A stretch of DNA of 50,969 nt from Tepidimonas thermarum (GTDB lineage: Bacteria; Pseudomonadota; Gammaproteobacteria; Burkholderiales; Burkholderiaceae_C), in the NCBI RefSeq assembly GCF_007556705.1, contig NZ_VJOL01000013.1, forward strand, positions 1 to 50,969, read 5' to 3'. The translations under genes were made by a program, and so were the position numbers. The notes under the pieces are model-generated. The model had not been told where the DNA came from. It was given only the letters and a program-made list of their open reading frames with translations, and made no database searches. Below are positions 42,357 to 50,969 of the stretch, one piece after another (the first letter of the stretch is position 1; each line of letters starts with the position of its first letter).

Positions 42357-42896
42357 ATGGCACGTTTTCAACAACTCTACCGCGACAAGATCGCGCCGGC
42401 GCTCAAGGCCCAGTTCGGCTACCAGTCCGTCATGGAAGTGCCGCGCATCACCAAGATCACGCTCAACATGGGCGTGGGCGAGGCCGTGGCCGACAAGAAG
42501 GTGCTGGAAAACGCTGTTGCCGATCTGACCAAGATCGCCGGCCAAAAGCCCGTCGTCACCCGCGCCCGCAAGGCGATTGCCGGCTTCAAGATCCGCGAGG
42601 GCCAGCCGATTGGCTGCATGGTCACGCTGCGCGGTGCGCGCATGTACGAATTCCTGGACCGCTTCGTCACCATCGCGCTGCCGCGCGTGCGTGACTTCCG
42701 CGGCATTTCGGCGCGTGCCTTCGACGGCCGTGGCAACTACAACATCGGGGTCAAAGAGCAAATCATCTTCCCCGAGATCGAATACGACAAGGTCGATGCG
42801 GTGCGGGGGCTGAACATCAGCATCACGACGACGGCCAAGACCGACGAAGAGTGCAAGGCGCTGCTCGCCGGTTTCCGTTTTCCGTTCAAGAACTGA
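42357..42896 (+). CDS. rplE: 50S ribosomal protein L5
   Basis: The 179-residue 5S rRNA-binding protein starts [14 protein letters not shown], the usual betaproteobacterial N-terminus. Another ATG six bases upstream (42351) overlaps the rplX stop as ATGA and could serve instead. Segment [19 protein letters not shown] is diagnostic. Confidence 0.98.
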   Translation: MARFQQLYRDKIAPALKAQFGYQSVMEVPRITKITLNMGVGEAVADKKVLENAVADLTKIAGQKPVVTRARKAIAGFKIREGQPIGCMVTLRGARMYEFLDRFVTIALPRVRDFRGISARAFDGRGNYNIGVKEQIIFPEIEYDKVDAVRGLNISITTTAKTDEECKALLAGFRFPFKN

Positions 42897-42904
42897 GGTG
42901 GTCC

Positions 42905-43210
42905 GTGGCTAAGCAAGCTTTGCTCCAGCGTGAACTCAAGCGCGACAAACTGGTCGCCAAGTTCGCCAACAAGTACAACGAGTTGAAGGCCATCGCCAAG
43001 GACGCCAAGCGTTCGGACGAAGAGCGCGACGCGGCCCGTGCGGCGCTGCAAAAGCTGCCGCGCAACGCGAACCCGACCCGCCAGCGCAACCGCTGCGGCA
43101 TCACCGGTCGTCCGCGTGGCACGTTCAAGCAATTCGGTCTGGCCCGCACCAAGATTCGCGAGCTGGCCTTTGCCGGTGAAATCCCCGGTGTGACCAAGGC
43201 CAGCTGGTAA
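42905..43210 (+). CDS. rpsN: 30S ribosomal protein S14
   Basis: The 101-residue protein is the long, zinc-free type of S14 (no CxxC pairs; core [20 protein letters not shown]). The start is GTG at 42905 (GTG GCT AAG CAA), preceded by GAGGTGG. Confidence 0.97.
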   Translation: MAKQALLQRELKRDKLVAKFANKYNELKAIAKDAKRSDEERDAARAALQKLPRNANPTRQRNRCGITGRPRGTFKQFGLARTKIRELAFAGEIPGVTKASW

Positions 43211-43230
43211 GGCGCGAAGGAGAACCCCAA

Positions 43231-43626
43231 ATGAGCATGAGTGATCCGATCGCCGACATGCTGACCCGCATCCGCAACGCGCAGATGGTGGACAAGGCCG
43301 TCGTGACGATGCCGGCTTCCAAGCTGAAGACCGCCATCGCCCAGGTGTTGAAGGAAGAGGGTTACATCGACGGCTTCCAGGTCAAGGAAGCCGGCGGCAA
43401 AAAGGAACTGGAAATCGCCCTGAAGTACTACGCGGGGCGCCCCGTCATCGAGCGCATCGAGCGCGTCAGCCGTCCGGGCCTGCGCGTCTACCGTGGCGCC
43501 AAGTCCATCCCGCAGGTCATGAACGGCCTGGGCGTGGCCATCGTCACCACCCCCAAGGGTGTGATGACCGACCGCAAGGCGCGCGCTGCCGGCGTCGGCG
43601 GCGAAGTGCTGTGCTACGTCGCTTGA
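43231..43626 (+). CDS. rpsH: 30S ribosomal protein S8
   Basis: The 131-residue protein [20 protein letters not shown]... binds the central domain of 16S rRNA and in E. coli represses the spc operon by binding mRNA at rplE. The motif [21 protein letters not shown] is intact. AAGGAGA precedes the ATG. Confidence 0.98.
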   Translation: MSMSDPIADMLTRIRNAQMVDKAVVTMPASKLKTAIAQVLKEEGYIDGFQVKEAGGKKELEIALKYYAGRPVIERIERVSRPGLRVYRGAKSIPQVMNGLGVAIVTTPKGVMTDRKARAAGVGGEVLCYVA

Positions 43627-43651
43627 GGCGAGGCAGGAAGGAGCAACACAA

Positions 43652-44185
43652 ATGTCTCGTGTAGCGAAAGCCGCCATCACCATCCCGCAAGGCGTCGAGG
43701 TGGCCATTGGCGAAGACCGCATCAACGTCAAGGGCGCGCTCGGTGCGCTGAGCCTGCCCCTGAACCCCCAGGTCAAGGTGGCGCAAGACGGCGGCAAGTT
43801 GACCTTTGCGCCGGCCAACGACACGCGCGAGGCCGATGCCCTCAGCGGCACCGTGCGCCAGCTGGTCAACAACATGGTCGTCGGTGTCAGCAAGGGCTTC
43901 GAGCGCAAGCTGACGCTGGTGGGCGTGGGTTACAAGGCCGCCGCCCAGGGCAGCAAGCTCAACCTCAACGTGGGCTTCTCGCACCCGGTGGAAATCGAGA
44001 TGCCCGCGGGCATCAAGGCCGAGACCCCGACGCCGACCGAAATCCTGATCAAGGGTGCGGATCGCCAAAGCGTCGGTCAAGTGGCCGCCAAGGTCCGTTC
44101 GGTGCGTCCCCCCGAGCCGTACAAGGGCAAGGGCATCCGCTATGCGGATGAGAAGGTCGTCATCAAAGAGACCAAGAAGAAATAA
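43652..44185 (+). CDS. rplF: 50S ribosomal protein L6
   Basis: The 177-residue protein starts [20 protein letters not shown] and ends with the conserved [17 protein letters not shown] segment. L6 lies near the GTPase centre of the ribosome. AAGGAG precedes its ATG. Confidence 0.98.
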   Translation: MSRVAKAAITIPQGVEVAIGEDRINVKGALGALSLPLNPQVKVAQDGGKLTFAPANDTREADALSGTVRQLVNNMVVGVSKGFERKLTLVGVGYKAAAQGSKLNLNVGFSHPVEIEMPAGIKAETPTPTEILIKGADRQSVGQVAAKVRSVRPPEPYKGKGIRYADEKVVIKETKKK

Positions 44186-44196
44186 GGACTGCGAAC

Positions 44197-44562
44197 ATGT
44201 TGACCAAGAAAGAACAGCGTTTGCGTCGCGCGCGGCAAACCCGCATCCGCATTGCCCAGCAAGGGGCGGTGCGTCTGGCGGTGCACCGCACCAACCTGCA
44301 CATCTACGCCAACATCATCTCCGGCGACGGTTCGCGTGTCCTGGCCTCGGCCTCGACGCTGGAGCCCGAGGTGCGCGCCCAGCTCGGTGGCGCCGGCAAA
44401 GGTGGCAACACCGCCGCGGCAGCCCTGATCGGCAAGCGCATTGCCGAGAAGGCCAAGGCGGCCGGCATCGAGAAAGTGGCGTTCGACCGCTCGGGCTTTG
44501 CCTACCACGGCCGTGTCAAGGCCCTGGCCGAAGCCGCGCGTGAAGCTGGCCTGCAATTCTGA
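44197..44562 (+). CDS. rplR: 50S ribosomal protein L18
   Basis: The 121-residue 5S rRNA-binding protein shows the basic N-terminus [19 protein letters not shown] and the C-terminal [20 protein letters not shown]. It starts 11 bases after rplF. Confidence 0.98.
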   Translation: MLTKKEQRLRRARQTRIRIAQQGAVRLAVHRTNLHIYANIISGDGSRVLASASTLEPEVRAQLGGAGKGGNTAAAALIGKRIAEKAKAAGIEKVAFDRSGFAYHGRVKALAEAAREAGLQF

Positions 44563-44579
44563 CGGAGCGGGTGACGCAA

Positions 44580-45098
44580 ATGGCAAAAATGCAAGCAAAT
44601 GTGAAGACCGAAGGCAACGATGACGGCCTGCGGGAGAAGATGATTGCGGTCAACCGCGTGACCAAGGTGGTCAAGGGTGGCCGCATCATGGGCTTTGCCG
44701 CGCTGACCGTGGTGGGTGACGGCGACGGCCGCATCGGCATGGGCAAGGGCAAGGCGCGCGAAGTGCCGGTGTCCGTGCAAAAGGCCATGGACGAGGCGCG
44801 TCGCAGCATGTTCAAGGTGCAGCTCAAAGGCGGCACCCTGTACCACGAGGTCAAAGGTCACCACGGCGCCTCCACCGTCATCATGATGCCCGCGCCCAAG
44901 GGGACGGGCATCATCGCCGGCGGCCCGATGCGCGCCGTCTTCGAGGTGATGGGGATCACCGACGTCGTGGCCAAGAGCCATGGCTCGACCAACCCGTACA
45001 ACCTGGTGCGCGCGACGCTGGATGCGCTGCGCAAGTCGACCACCCCGGCCGAGGTCGCCGCCAAGCGCGGCAAGTCGGTCGAGGAACTCGTGGCCTGA
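44580..45098 (+). CDS. rpsE: 30S ribosomal protein S5
   Basis: The 172-residue protein has the S5 double-stranded RNA-binding segment [20 protein letters not shown] and the [16 protein letters not shown] loop. S5 acts in decoding accuracy. The ATG at 44580 is preferred over the GTG at 44571, which lies only three bases from the GGAG. Confidence 0.97.
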   Translation: MAKMQANVKTEGNDDGLREKMIAVNRVTKVVKGGRIMGFAALTVVGDGDGRIGMGKGKAREVPVSVQKAMDEARRSMFKVQLKGGTLYHEVKGHHGASTVIMMPAPKGTGIIAGGPMRAVFEVMGITDVVAKSHGSTNPYNLVRATLDALRKSTTPAEVAAKRGKSVEELVA

Positions 45099-45111
45099 TC
45101 GGGAGAACACC

Positions 45112-45294
45112 ATGTCGACCCCCAACACCGTCAAAGTCAAGCTGGTGCGCAGCCCGATCGGCTGCAAGGCATCGCACCGCGCCACGGTGCGCGGCCTGGG
45201 TCTGCGCAAGCTCGGCAGCGTGCGCGAGCTGCAGGACACCCCGGCCGTGCGCGGCATGATCAACAAGGTGAGCTACCTGGTGCAGGTGCTCTGA
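45112..45294 (+). CDS. rpmD: 50S ribosomal protein L30
   Basis: The 60-residue protein [20 protein letters not shown]... is L30. The ATG follows GGGAGAA. It is between rpsE and rplO as in other Proteobacteria. Confidence 0.97.
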   Translation: MSTPNTVKVKLVRSPIGCKASHRATVRGLGLRKLGSVRELQDTPAVRGMINKVSYLVQVL

Positions 45295-45307
45295 TCGGAG
45301 TCTCGTG

Positions 45308-45739
45308 ATGGAACTCAACACCCTCAAGCCCGCTGCGGGCTCGAAGAAGCCTCGCCGCCGCGTCGGCCGTGGCATCGGTTCCGGTCTGGGCAAGACGGCG
45401 GGCCGCGGCCACAAGGGCCAGAAGTCGCGCTCGGGCGGCTTCCACAAGGTCGGCTTCGAAGGCGGTCAAATGCCGCTGCAGCGCCGCCTGCCCAAGCGCG
45501 GGTTCAAGTCGCAGTCGCTCAAGTTCAACGCCGAGGTCACGCTGGCCGACCTGCAGGCGCTGGGCCAGGCCGAAGTCGACCTGCTCACGCTCAAGCAAGC
45601 CGGGCTCGTGCCCCAGCTGGCCAAGAAGGTCAAGGTCATCAAGACCGGTGAGATCAGCATCGCTGTCAAGCTGACCAACGTCGCGGCCACGGCCGGCGCC
45701 AAGGCCGCCATCGAGGCGGCGGGCGGTTCGGTGGCCTGA
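45308..45739 (+). CDS. rplO: 50S ribosomal protein L15
   Basis: The 143-residue protein has the glycine/lysine-rich N-terminus [20 protein letters not shown] and [13 protein letters not shown], typical of L15. ATG at 45308; a GTG directly before it is less likely. It is followed by secY after 29 bp. Confidence 0.98.
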   Translation: MELNTLKPAAGSKKPRRRVGRGIGSGLGKTAGRGHKGQKSRSGGFHKVGFEGGQMPLQRRLPKRGFKSQSLKFNAEVTLADLQALGQAEVDLLTLKQAGLVPQLAKKVKVIKTGEISIAVKLTNVAATAGAKAAIEAAGGSVA

Positions 45740-45768
45740 TCGCTGGCAGCACGCATCCGGGATCGCTC

Positions 45769-47085
45769 GTGGCCACCAACGCAACGACTCTCGCCAAGAC
45801 CGGCAAGTTCGGCGACCTGCGTCGCCGGCTGGTGTTCCTGCTGCTGGCCCTGGTGGTGTACCGCATCGGGGCGCACATCCCCGTGCCGGGCATCGACCCC
45901 GTGCAGCTCGAGCAGCTGTTCAAGGGTCAGCAGGGCGGCATCCTGAGCCTGTTCAACATGTTCTCGGGCGGGGCGCTGTCGCGCTTCACGGTGTTCGCGC
46001 TCGGGATCATGCCGTACATCTCGGCGTCGATCATCATGCAGTTGATGACCTACGTCGTGCCGACGTTCGAGCAGCTCAAGAAGGAAGGTGAAGCCGGCCG
46101 GCGCAAGATCACCCAGTACACGCGCTACGGCACGGTGGTGCTGGCGGTGTTCCAGGCGTTGGGCATTGCGCTGGCGCTGGAAGGCTCGCCGGGCCTGGTG
46201 ATCGCGCCGGGTTTGGGCTTCCGCTTTACCGCGGTGGTCAGCCTGGTGGCGGGCACGATGTTCCTGATGTGGCTGGGTGAGCAAATCACCGAGCGCGGCT
46301 TGGGCAATGGGATTTCCATCCTGATCTTCGCCGGTATCGCGGCGGGGCTGCCCAACGCGATTGGCGGTTTGCTGGAGCTCGTGCGCACCGGCGCGATGAG
46401 CATTCCCGCGGCCCTGTTCATCGTCGCCCTGGTGGTGCTGGTGACGTACGCGGTGGTGTTCATCGAACGCGGGCAGCGCCGCATCCTGGTGAACTATGCG
46501 CGCCGTCAGGTCGGCAACAAGATCTACGGTGGCCAGTCGTCGCACCTGCCGCTCAAGCTCAACATGGCTGGCGTCATTCCGCCGATCTTCGCCTCGTCCA
46601 TCATCTTGCTGCCCACCACGCTGGTGAGTTGGATGAGCACGGGTGAGAGCACGCGTTGGCTGCGGGATTTGGCGTCGGCGCTGTCGCCGGGGCAGCCGAT
46701 CTACGTGGCGTTGTACGCGGCGGCGATCGTCTTCTTCTGCTTCTTCTACACGGCGCTCGTGTTCAACAGCCGCGAAACCGCCGACAACCTGAAGAAGAGC
46801 GGCGCGTTCATCCCCGGGATCCGTCCGGGCGACCAGACCGCGCGCTACATCGACAAGATTCTGCTGCGCCTGACGCTGGCCGGTGCGGTCTACATCACCC
46901 TGGTGTGCCTGCTGCCGGAGTTCCTGATCCTGAAGTACAACGTGCCGTTTTACTTTGGGGGCACCTCGCTGCTGATCATCGTCGTGGTGACGATGGATTT
47001 CTGGGCCCAGGTGCAGAACTACCTGATGTCGCAGCAGTACGAATCGCTGCTGAAGAAGGCCTCGTTCAAGGCCTCGGGTGCGTGA
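45769..47085 (+). CDS. secY: Protein translocase subunit SecY
   Basis: The 438-residue membrane channel has ten transmembrane helices, with the conserved [20 protein letters not shown] near helix 2, [15 protein letters not shown], and the cytoplasmic loop with [17 protein letters not shown]. It passes proteins through the inner membrane with SecE/G/A. The start is GTG at 45769. Confidence 0.98.
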   Translation: MATNATTLAKTGKFGDLRRRLVFLLLALVVYRIGAHIPVPGIDPVQLEQLFKGQQGGILSLFNMFSGGALSRFTVFALGIMPYISASIIMQLMTYVVPTFEQLKKEGEAGRRKITQYTRYGTVVLAVFQALGIALALEGSPGLVIAPGLGFRFTAVVSLVAGTMFLMWLGEQITERGLGNGISILIFAGIAAGLPNAIGGLLELVRTGAMSIPAALFIVALVVLVTYAVVFIERGQRRILVNYARRQVGNKIYGGQSSHLPLKLNMAGVIPPIFASSIILLPTTLVSWMSTGESTRWLRDLASALSPGQPIYVALYAAAIVFFCFFYTALVFNSRETADNLKKSGAFIPGIRPGDQTARYIDKILLRLTLAGAVYITLVCLLPEFLILKYNVPFYFGGTSLLIIVVVTMDFWAQVQNYLMSQQYESLLKKASFKASGA

Positions 47086-47089
47086 CAAC

Positions 47090-47308
47090 ATGGCGAAGGA
47101 CGATGTCATCGAGATGCAGGGTGAGGTGATCGAAAACCTCCCCAACGCGACCTTCCGGGTCAAACTGGAAAACGGTCACGTCGTGCTGGGGCACATCTCC
47201 GGCAAGATGCGTATGCACTACATCCGCATCCTGCCGGGGGACAAGGTCAAGGTCGAGCTCACGCCGTATGACCTGACGCGCGCCCGCATCGTGTTTCGCG
47301 CCAAGTGA
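47090..47308 (+). CDS. infA: Translation initiation factor IF-1
   Basis: The 72-residue S1-fold protein [20 protein letters not shown]... is IF-1, which blocks the ribosomal A site during initiation. It lies four bases after secY, inside the ribosomal operon, as in Betaproteobacteria but not in E. coli. Confidence 0.97.
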   Translation: MAKDDVIEMQGEVIENLPNATFRVKLENGHVVLGHISGKMRMHYIRILPGDKVKVELTPYDLTRARIVFRAK

Positions 47309-47338
47309 GCGACCGCTTTACGTTTTTAGGAGAGCAAC

Positions 47339-47452
47339 ATGCGAGTTTCGGCTTCGGTCAAGAAAATGTGCCGCAACTGTAAGATCATCCGTCGCCATGG
47401 CGTCGTGCGCGTGATTTGCACCGACCCGCGACACAAGCAGCGTCAAGGCTGA
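47339..47452 (+). CDS. rpmJ: 50S ribosomal protein L36
   Basis: The 37-residue protein [20 protein letters not shown]... ends [10 protein letters not shown] and carries the zinc ligands C11, C14, C27 and H32, so it is the zinc-binding form. AGGAGA lies just before the ATG. It is very short but certain from position and sequence. Confidence 0.97.
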   Translation: MRVSASVKKMCRNCKIIRRHGVVRVICTDPRHKQRQG

Positions 47453-47469
47453 TTCGATAGAGGACCACC

Positions 47470-47835
47470 ATGGCACGTATCGCTGGTATCAACATCCCGC
47501 CGCACAAGCACGCCGAAATCGGCCTGACGGCCATTTACGGCATCGGCCGCACCCGTGCGCGCCAGATTTGCGACGCCTGCGGCATTCCGTATTCGAAAAA
47601 GATCAAAGACCTCTCCGACGCCGAACTCGAAAAGGTGCGCGAGCAGGTCGGTCGTTTCACGATCGAGGGTGACCTGCGTCGTGAAGTGACCATGAACATC
47701 AAGCGCCTGATGGACATCGGCTGCTACCGCGGTTTCCGTCACCGCCGTGGCCTGCCGGTGCGCGGCCAGCGCACCAAGACCAATGCGCGCACGCGCAAGG
47801 GTCCGCGCAAAGCCGCTCAGCCGCTGAAGAAGTAA
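47470..47835 (+). CDS. rpsM: 30S ribosomal protein S13
   Basis: The 121-residue protein [20 protein letters not shown]... is S13, which contacts tRNA in the P site. The C-terminal [20 protein letters not shown] is typical. It starts 17 bases after rpmJ. Confidence 0.98.
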   Translation: MARIAGINIPPHKHAEIGLTAIYGIGRTRARQICDACGIPYSKKIKDLSDAELEKVREQVGRFTIEGDLRREVTMNIKRLMDIGCYRGFRHRRGLPVRGQRTKTNARTRKGPRKAAQPLKK

Positions 47836-47856
47836 TTTGCCGCATAAAGGACAGTC

Positions 47857-48261
47857 ATGGCCAAGTCTCCCTCTGCCAACGCCGCGGCCCGCGTGCGCAA
47901 GAAGGTTCGCAAGAACATTGCCGATGGCATCGCGCACGTGCACGCGTCGTTCAACAACACCATCATCACCATCACCGACCGCCAAGGCAACGCGCTGGCG
48001 TGGGCGTCGGCGGGTGGCCAAGGGTTCAAGGGTTCGCGCAAGTCCACGCCGTTTGCGGCGCAGGTCGCGTCCGAAGCGGCCGGTCGCGCCGCGATGGAAC
48101 AGGGCATCAAGAACCTGGATGTCGAAATCAAAGGCCCCGGCCCGGGCCGCGAGTCGTCGGTGCGCGCGCTGGGTGCGCTGGGCATCAAGATCACGTCGAT
48201 TTCGGACGTGACGCCGGTGCCGCACAACGGCTGCCGTCCCCCGAAGCGCCGCCGCATCTGA
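47857..48261 (+). CDS. rpsK: 30S ribosomal protein S11
   Basis: The 134-residue protein shows [20 protein letters not shown] and the terminal [11 protein letters not shown] of S11, a platform protein near the mRNA exit. It is followed by an unusually long 232-base gap before rpsD. Confidence 0.98.
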   Translation: MAKSPSANAAARVRKKVRKNIADGIAHVHASFNNTIITITDRQGNALAWASAGGQGFKGSRKSTPFAAQVASEAAGRAAMEQGIKNLDVEIKGPGPGRESSVRALGALGIKITSISDVTPVPHNGCRPPKRRRI

Positions 48262-48493
48262 CGGCGCGGGGCAAGCGTCTGGCGCAGACGCGCTGGGCAC
48301 GCTACAATAGTTGGCTTTTTTAGGTGGCGCTTGCTTGGTTTGGCCGAGTGGGCGCCTTGCTTGAGACCACCGCCAGCGTGGGCTGGTGCCAGCAACCCGA
48401 CCAAGGCCCCCCAAGGCCCGGTGCGCACCCACCCGTTGGCTCCCGCAATGACCCCGGCCGGGGTCGGTTGCGGCAGTCTGGAAAGGAAAACCA
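48262..48493 (+). promoter_or_regulatory. Long rpsK-rpsD spacer with promoter and hairpin signals
   Basis: The spacer holds no gene. It has a perfect repeat GCGTCT-N5-AGACGC (48275-48291), a -10-like TACAAT (48303-48308) followed by a T run, a GCTGG-TG-CCAGC hairpin, and a 16-base perfect palindrome GACCCCGGCCGGGGTC (48450-48465) shortly before the GTG of rpsD. It may supply an extra promoter and a leader for rpsD-rpoA-rplQ. Confidence 0.45.
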
Positions 48494-49117
48494 GTGGCAC
48501 GTTATCTCGGCCCCAAGGCCAAGCTCTCCCGCCGTGAAGGCACCGACCTGTTTCTGAAGAGCGCGCGCCGCTCGATCAGCGACAAGGCCAAATTCGAAAC
48601 CAAGCCCGGCCAGCACGGCCGCACCTCCGGCTCGCGCACCTCGGACTTCGGTCTGCAGCTGCGTGAAAAGCAAAAGGTCAAGCGCATGTACGGTGTGCTG
48701 GAGCGCCAGTTCCGCCGCTACTTTGCCGAGGCCGATCGCCGCCGTGGCAACACCGGCCAAAACCTGCTGTCGATTCTCGAGTCGCGCCTGGACAACGTCG
48801 TCTACCGCATGGGCTTTGCCTCCACCCGTGCCGAGGCGCGCCAGCTCGTGTCGCACAAGGCGATCAGCGTCAATGGCCAGACGGTCAACATCCCGTCCTA
48901 CCTGGTCAGCCCGGGCGACGTGGTGGCCGTGCGCGAAAAGGCCCGCAACCAAACCCGCGTCAAGGAAGCGCTGGAGCTGGCCAAGCAGATCGGCTTCCCG
49001 GCTTGGGTCGAAGTCGCCGCGGACAAGTGCGAAGGCGTGTTCAAGAAGGTGCCGGACCGCGATGAGTTCGGTGCCGACATCAACGAGTCGCTGATCGTCG
49101 AACTGTACTCGCGTTGA
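48494..49117 (+). CDS. rpsD: 30S ribosomal protein S4
   Basis: The 207-residue 16S rRNA assembly initiator has the start [20 protein letters not shown] and the S4 RNA-binding domain ([20 protein letters not shown]). In E. coli S4 represses the alpha operon. The start is GTG at 48494, preceded by GAAAGGA. Confidence 0.98.
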   Translation: MARYLGPKAKLSRREGTDLFLKSARRSISDKAKFETKPGQHGRTSGSRTSDFGLQLREKQKVKRMYGVLERQFRRYFAEADRRRGNTGQNLLSILESRLDNVVYRMGFASTRAEARQLVSHKAISVNGQTVNIPSYLVSPGDVVAVREKARNQTRVKEALELAKQIGFPAWVEVAADKCEGVFKKVPDRDEFGADINESLIVELYSR

Positions 49118-49140
49118 TCATCGGGCGTGCTCGATTAGAG

Positions 49141-49174
49141 CCCGGATTCCGCAGCCTGCGGGATCCGGGATTTT
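49141..49174 (+). terminator. Terminator-like hairpin between rpsD and rpoA
   Basis: CCCGGATTCCGCA (49141-49153) pairs with TGCGGGATCCGGG (49157-49169) over 13 pairs including one T:G, with loop GCC, followed by ATTTTG. The T run is short, so read-through to rpoA is expected; it may tune the rpoA level. Confidence 0.5.
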
Positions 49175-49228
49175 GTGCTCCATCGGCCTTATCGGTGTAA
49201 CGAGCCGAGGGTATTGAAGGAAGTCCGA

Positions 49229-50215
49229 ATGCTGAATAACCTGCTCAAACCCAAGACCATTCAAGTCGAGCGCCTGTCGGCCAACCGCGCCGAGGTCACG
49301 CTCGAGCCCTTCGAGCGGGGCTATGGCCACACGCTGGGCAATGCGCTGCGGCGGGTGCTGCTGTCGTCGATGGTCGGGCACGCGCCGACGGAGGTCACGA
49401 TCGCGGGCGTCGTGCATGAATTTTCCACCATCGACGGGGTGCAGGAGGACGTGGTGCACATCCTGCTCAACCTCAAGGGTGTGGTGTTCAAGCTGCACAA
49501 CCGCGACGAGGTGACGCTGAGCCTGCGCAAAGAGGGCGAAGGCGTGGTCACCGCGGGCGACATCCAAACCTCGCACGATGTCGAGATCCTCAACCCCGAG
49601 CACCCGATCGCCACGCTGGCGCCCGGCGCCAAGCTCGACATGCAGATCAAGGTCGAGAAGGGTCGCGGCTACGTGCCGGGCAACGTGCGCAAGGGCGACG
49701 ACCACCGCAACAGCATCGGCCGCATCGTGCTCGATGCGTCGTTCTCGCCGATCAAGCGTGTCAGCTACGCGGTCGAAAACGCGCGCGTGGAGCAGCGCAC
49801 CGACCTGGACAAGCTGGTGCTCGACATCGAGACCAACGGCGCCATTGGCCCGGAAGAGGCCGTGCGCGCTGCGGCCAAGATTCTGGTGGAGCAGCTGGCG
49901 GTGTTCGCGCAGCTCGAAGGCGGCGCGGCGTTCGAAGCCGGCGCCAAGGACAAGGGCAGCGCGCCCGCGTTCGACCCGCTGCTGCTGCGTCCGGTGGACG
50001 AGCTCGAGCTCACGGTGCGCTCGGCCAACTGCCTCAAGGCGGAAAATATCTACTACATCGGTGACCTGATCCAGCGCACCGAAAACGAGCTGCTCAAGAC
50101 CCCCAACCTGGGCCGCAAGTCGCTCAACGAGATCAAGGAAGTGCTGGCGTCGCGCGGGCTGACGCTGGGCATGAAGCTGGACAACTGGCCGCCGGCTGGT
50201 CTGGAAAAGCACTGA
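49229..50215 (+). CDS. rpoA: RNA polymerase alpha subunit
   Basis: The 328-residue subunit has the N-terminal assembly domain ([18 protein letters not shown]) and the C-terminal domain that binds UP elements and activators ([20 protein letters not shown] and [13 protein letters not shown]). The ATG at 49229 follows GAAGGAAG. An in-frame upstream extension to 49175 is not supported. Confidence 0.98.
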   Translation: MLNNLLKPKTIQVERLSANRAEVTLEPFERGYGHTLGNALRRVLLSSMVGHAPTEVTIAGVVHEFSTIDGVQEDVVHILLNLKGVVFKLHNRDEVTLSLRKEGEGVVTAGDIQTSHDVEILNPEHPIATLAPGAKLDMQIKVEKGRGYVPGNVRKGDDHRNSIGRIVLDASFSPIKRVSYAVENARVEQRTDLDKLVLDIETNGAIGPEEAVRAAAKILVEQLAVFAQLEGGAAFEAGAKDKGSAPAFDPLLLRPVDELELTVRSANCLKAENIYYIGDLIQRTENELLKTPNLGRKSLNEIKEVLASRGLTLGMKLDNWPPAGLEKH

Positions 50216-50247
50216 TCGCCGTTTTCCCTCAACCCTCCCAGTGACCC

Positions 50248-50273
50248 CCGGCGGTACCTGATCCGGCCGCCGG
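50248..50273 (+). repeat. Hairpin between rpoA and rplQ
   Basis: CCGGCGG (50248-50254) and CCGCCGG (50267-50273) form a perfect 7 bp stem with a 12-base loop. No T run follows, so it is not a terminator. It sits just before the rplQ ribosome site GAAAGGA. Confidence 0.45.
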
Positions 50274-50297
50274 TGACAAGACAGAAAGGACCTTCCC

Positions 50298-50702
50298 ATG
50301 CGTCACGGACACGGACTTCGCAAACTCAACCGCACCAGCGCCCACCGCCAGGCGATGTTGCGCAACATGGCCAACTCGCTGCTCAAGCACGAGGCGATCA
50401 AGACCACGCTGCCCAAGGCCAAGGAATTGCGCCGCGTCGTCGAGCCGCTGATCACGCTGGCCAAAAAGCCCTCGCTGGCCAATCGCCGCCTGGCGTTCGA
50501 CCGCCTGCGCGACCGCGAGACCGTGGTCAAGCTGTTCAACGAGCTGGGGCCGCGTTTTGCCAACCGCCCGGGCGGCTACACGCGCATCCTGAAGATGGGG
50601 TTCCGCGTCGGCGACAACGCGCCCATGGCCTACATGGAGCTGGTCGATCGCGCCGCGCCCGCTGCCGAGCCGGCGACAGCCGACGGCGACAAAGCCGAAT
50701 AA
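50298..50702 (+). CDS. rplQ: 50S ribosomal protein L17
   Basis: The 134-residue protein starts [20 protein letters not shown], the usual L17 N-terminus, and ends with an Ala/Glu-rich tail. It is the last protein gene of the operon. The promoter of the following tRNA gene lies within its last codons. Confidence 0.98.
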   Translation: MRHGHGLRKLNRTSAHRQAMLRNMANSLLKHEAIKTTLPKAKELRRVVEPLITLAKKPSLANRRLAFDRLRDRETVVKLFNELGPRFANRPGGYTRILKMGFRVGDNAPMAYMELVDRAAPAAEPATADGDKAE

Positions 50703-50714
50703 TCGTGCTATAAT
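50686..50714 (+). promoter_or_regulatory. Promoter of the initiator tRNA gene
   Basis: GCGACA (50686-50691) and a perfect TATAAT (50709-50714) are 17 bases apart. The tRNA begins 12 bases after the -10. The -35 lies inside rplQ. Confidence 0.65.
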
Positions 50715-50726
50715 TTTCGTCTCTGA

Positions 50727-50803
<77 letters not shown>

Positions 50804-50811
50804 AACCGTCC

Positions 50812-50842
50812 AACCCGCTGGCCCCAAGCCAGTGGGTTTTTT
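50812..50842 (+). terminator. Intrinsic terminator after tRNA-fMet
   Basis: AACCCGCTGGC (50812-50822) pairs with GCCAGTGGGTT (50828-50838) with one G:T, loop CCCAA, followed by TTTTTT. It ends tRNA and possibly operon transcription. The intron copy begins three bases later. Confidence 0.85.
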
Positions 50843-50845
50843 CAT

Positions 50846-50969
50846 GTGCGCCCGGCACGGGCGCACTCTTGGAGGTGAAAGTCCTCCCGTAAGTTGATCA
50901 CAGCGAACGAAGCGAAGCGCAACTGCAAGAGGGTGACCGATTGTGGGGAGGAAGCGTGGAGCGAAGCTG
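50846..50969 (+). mobile_element. 5' end of a group II intron (class C-like), cut by the window edge
   Basis: It starts GTGCGCCCGGCACGGGCGCA and is identical over all its 124 bases to the inverted copy at the left edge. It is inserted just after the terminator of tRNA-fMet, the target type of class C introns. The remainder, including any intron-encoded reverse transcriptase, is outside the window. Confidence 0.75.

Overview
The window reads as high-GC (about 70 %) DNA from a member of the Burkholderiales, most likely Comamonadaceae or a close relative. This rests on a PhaM-type granule protein, DUF3567 and DUF3108 proteins, the argS-SPOR-dsbA run, the recG-oxyR-ubiA run, and a ribosomal block that begins at rplN and ends at rplQ. 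Genus is not decidable from the sequence alone; a Tepidimonas-like organism would fit but is only a guess.

Both ends are the same roughly 125 bp sequence in inverted orientation. It begins GTGCGCCCGGCAC and has the look of the 5' end of a bacterial class C (IIC) group II intron. Each copy starts directly after an intrinsic terminator and points outwards, so the 50.7 kb between them is bracketed by an inverted intron pair. The window edges are probably assembly breaks in this repeat.

Layout. 0.1-0.3 kb: intron end, terminator and a candidate branched RNA. 0.3-9.1 kb (minus): rRNA methyltransferase, rpoN, lptB, lptA, dsbA, SPOR protein, argS, agmatinase and a DUF2237 protein. 9.3-13.5 kb: an ArgP/LysG-type regulator divergent from lysE/argO-davB-davA, a lysine export plus lysine oxidation cassette. 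13.5-15.2 kb: class II aldolase, a gene-poor stretch with two hairpin palindromes, and a MazEF toxin-antitoxin pair. 15.3-19.8 kb: LysR regulator, malate synthase G, alpha/beta hydrolase, small cysteine-rich protein. 19.8-24.1 kb: degenerate histidine kinase-like gene divergent from hemB, rhodanese, recQ. 24.1-31.7 kb: ChaN-type protein, DUF3567, DUF3108, a degenerate FAH-fold protein, DksA-type zinc finger, phaM, FIST protein, cbpA-cbpM. 31.7-41.3 kb: tgt-queA, cation/Ca exchanger, diguanylate cyclase, recG, oxyR, ubiA, proC. 41.4-50.7 kb: the spc and alpha ribosomal operons with secY and rpoA, then an initiator tRNA with its own promoter and terminator.

Most of the window is ordinary housekeeping sequence. 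The parts that repay attention are the flanking introns, the structured RNA next to the left copy, the lysE-davBA cassette, the MazEF module with a palindrome at its promoter, the palindrome over the start site of the diguanylate cyclase gene, two proteins that seem to have lost catalytic residues (FAH-like and kinase-like), and the leader regions inside the ribosomal block. All motif, promoter and hairpin calls were made by eye; no search or folding program was run.
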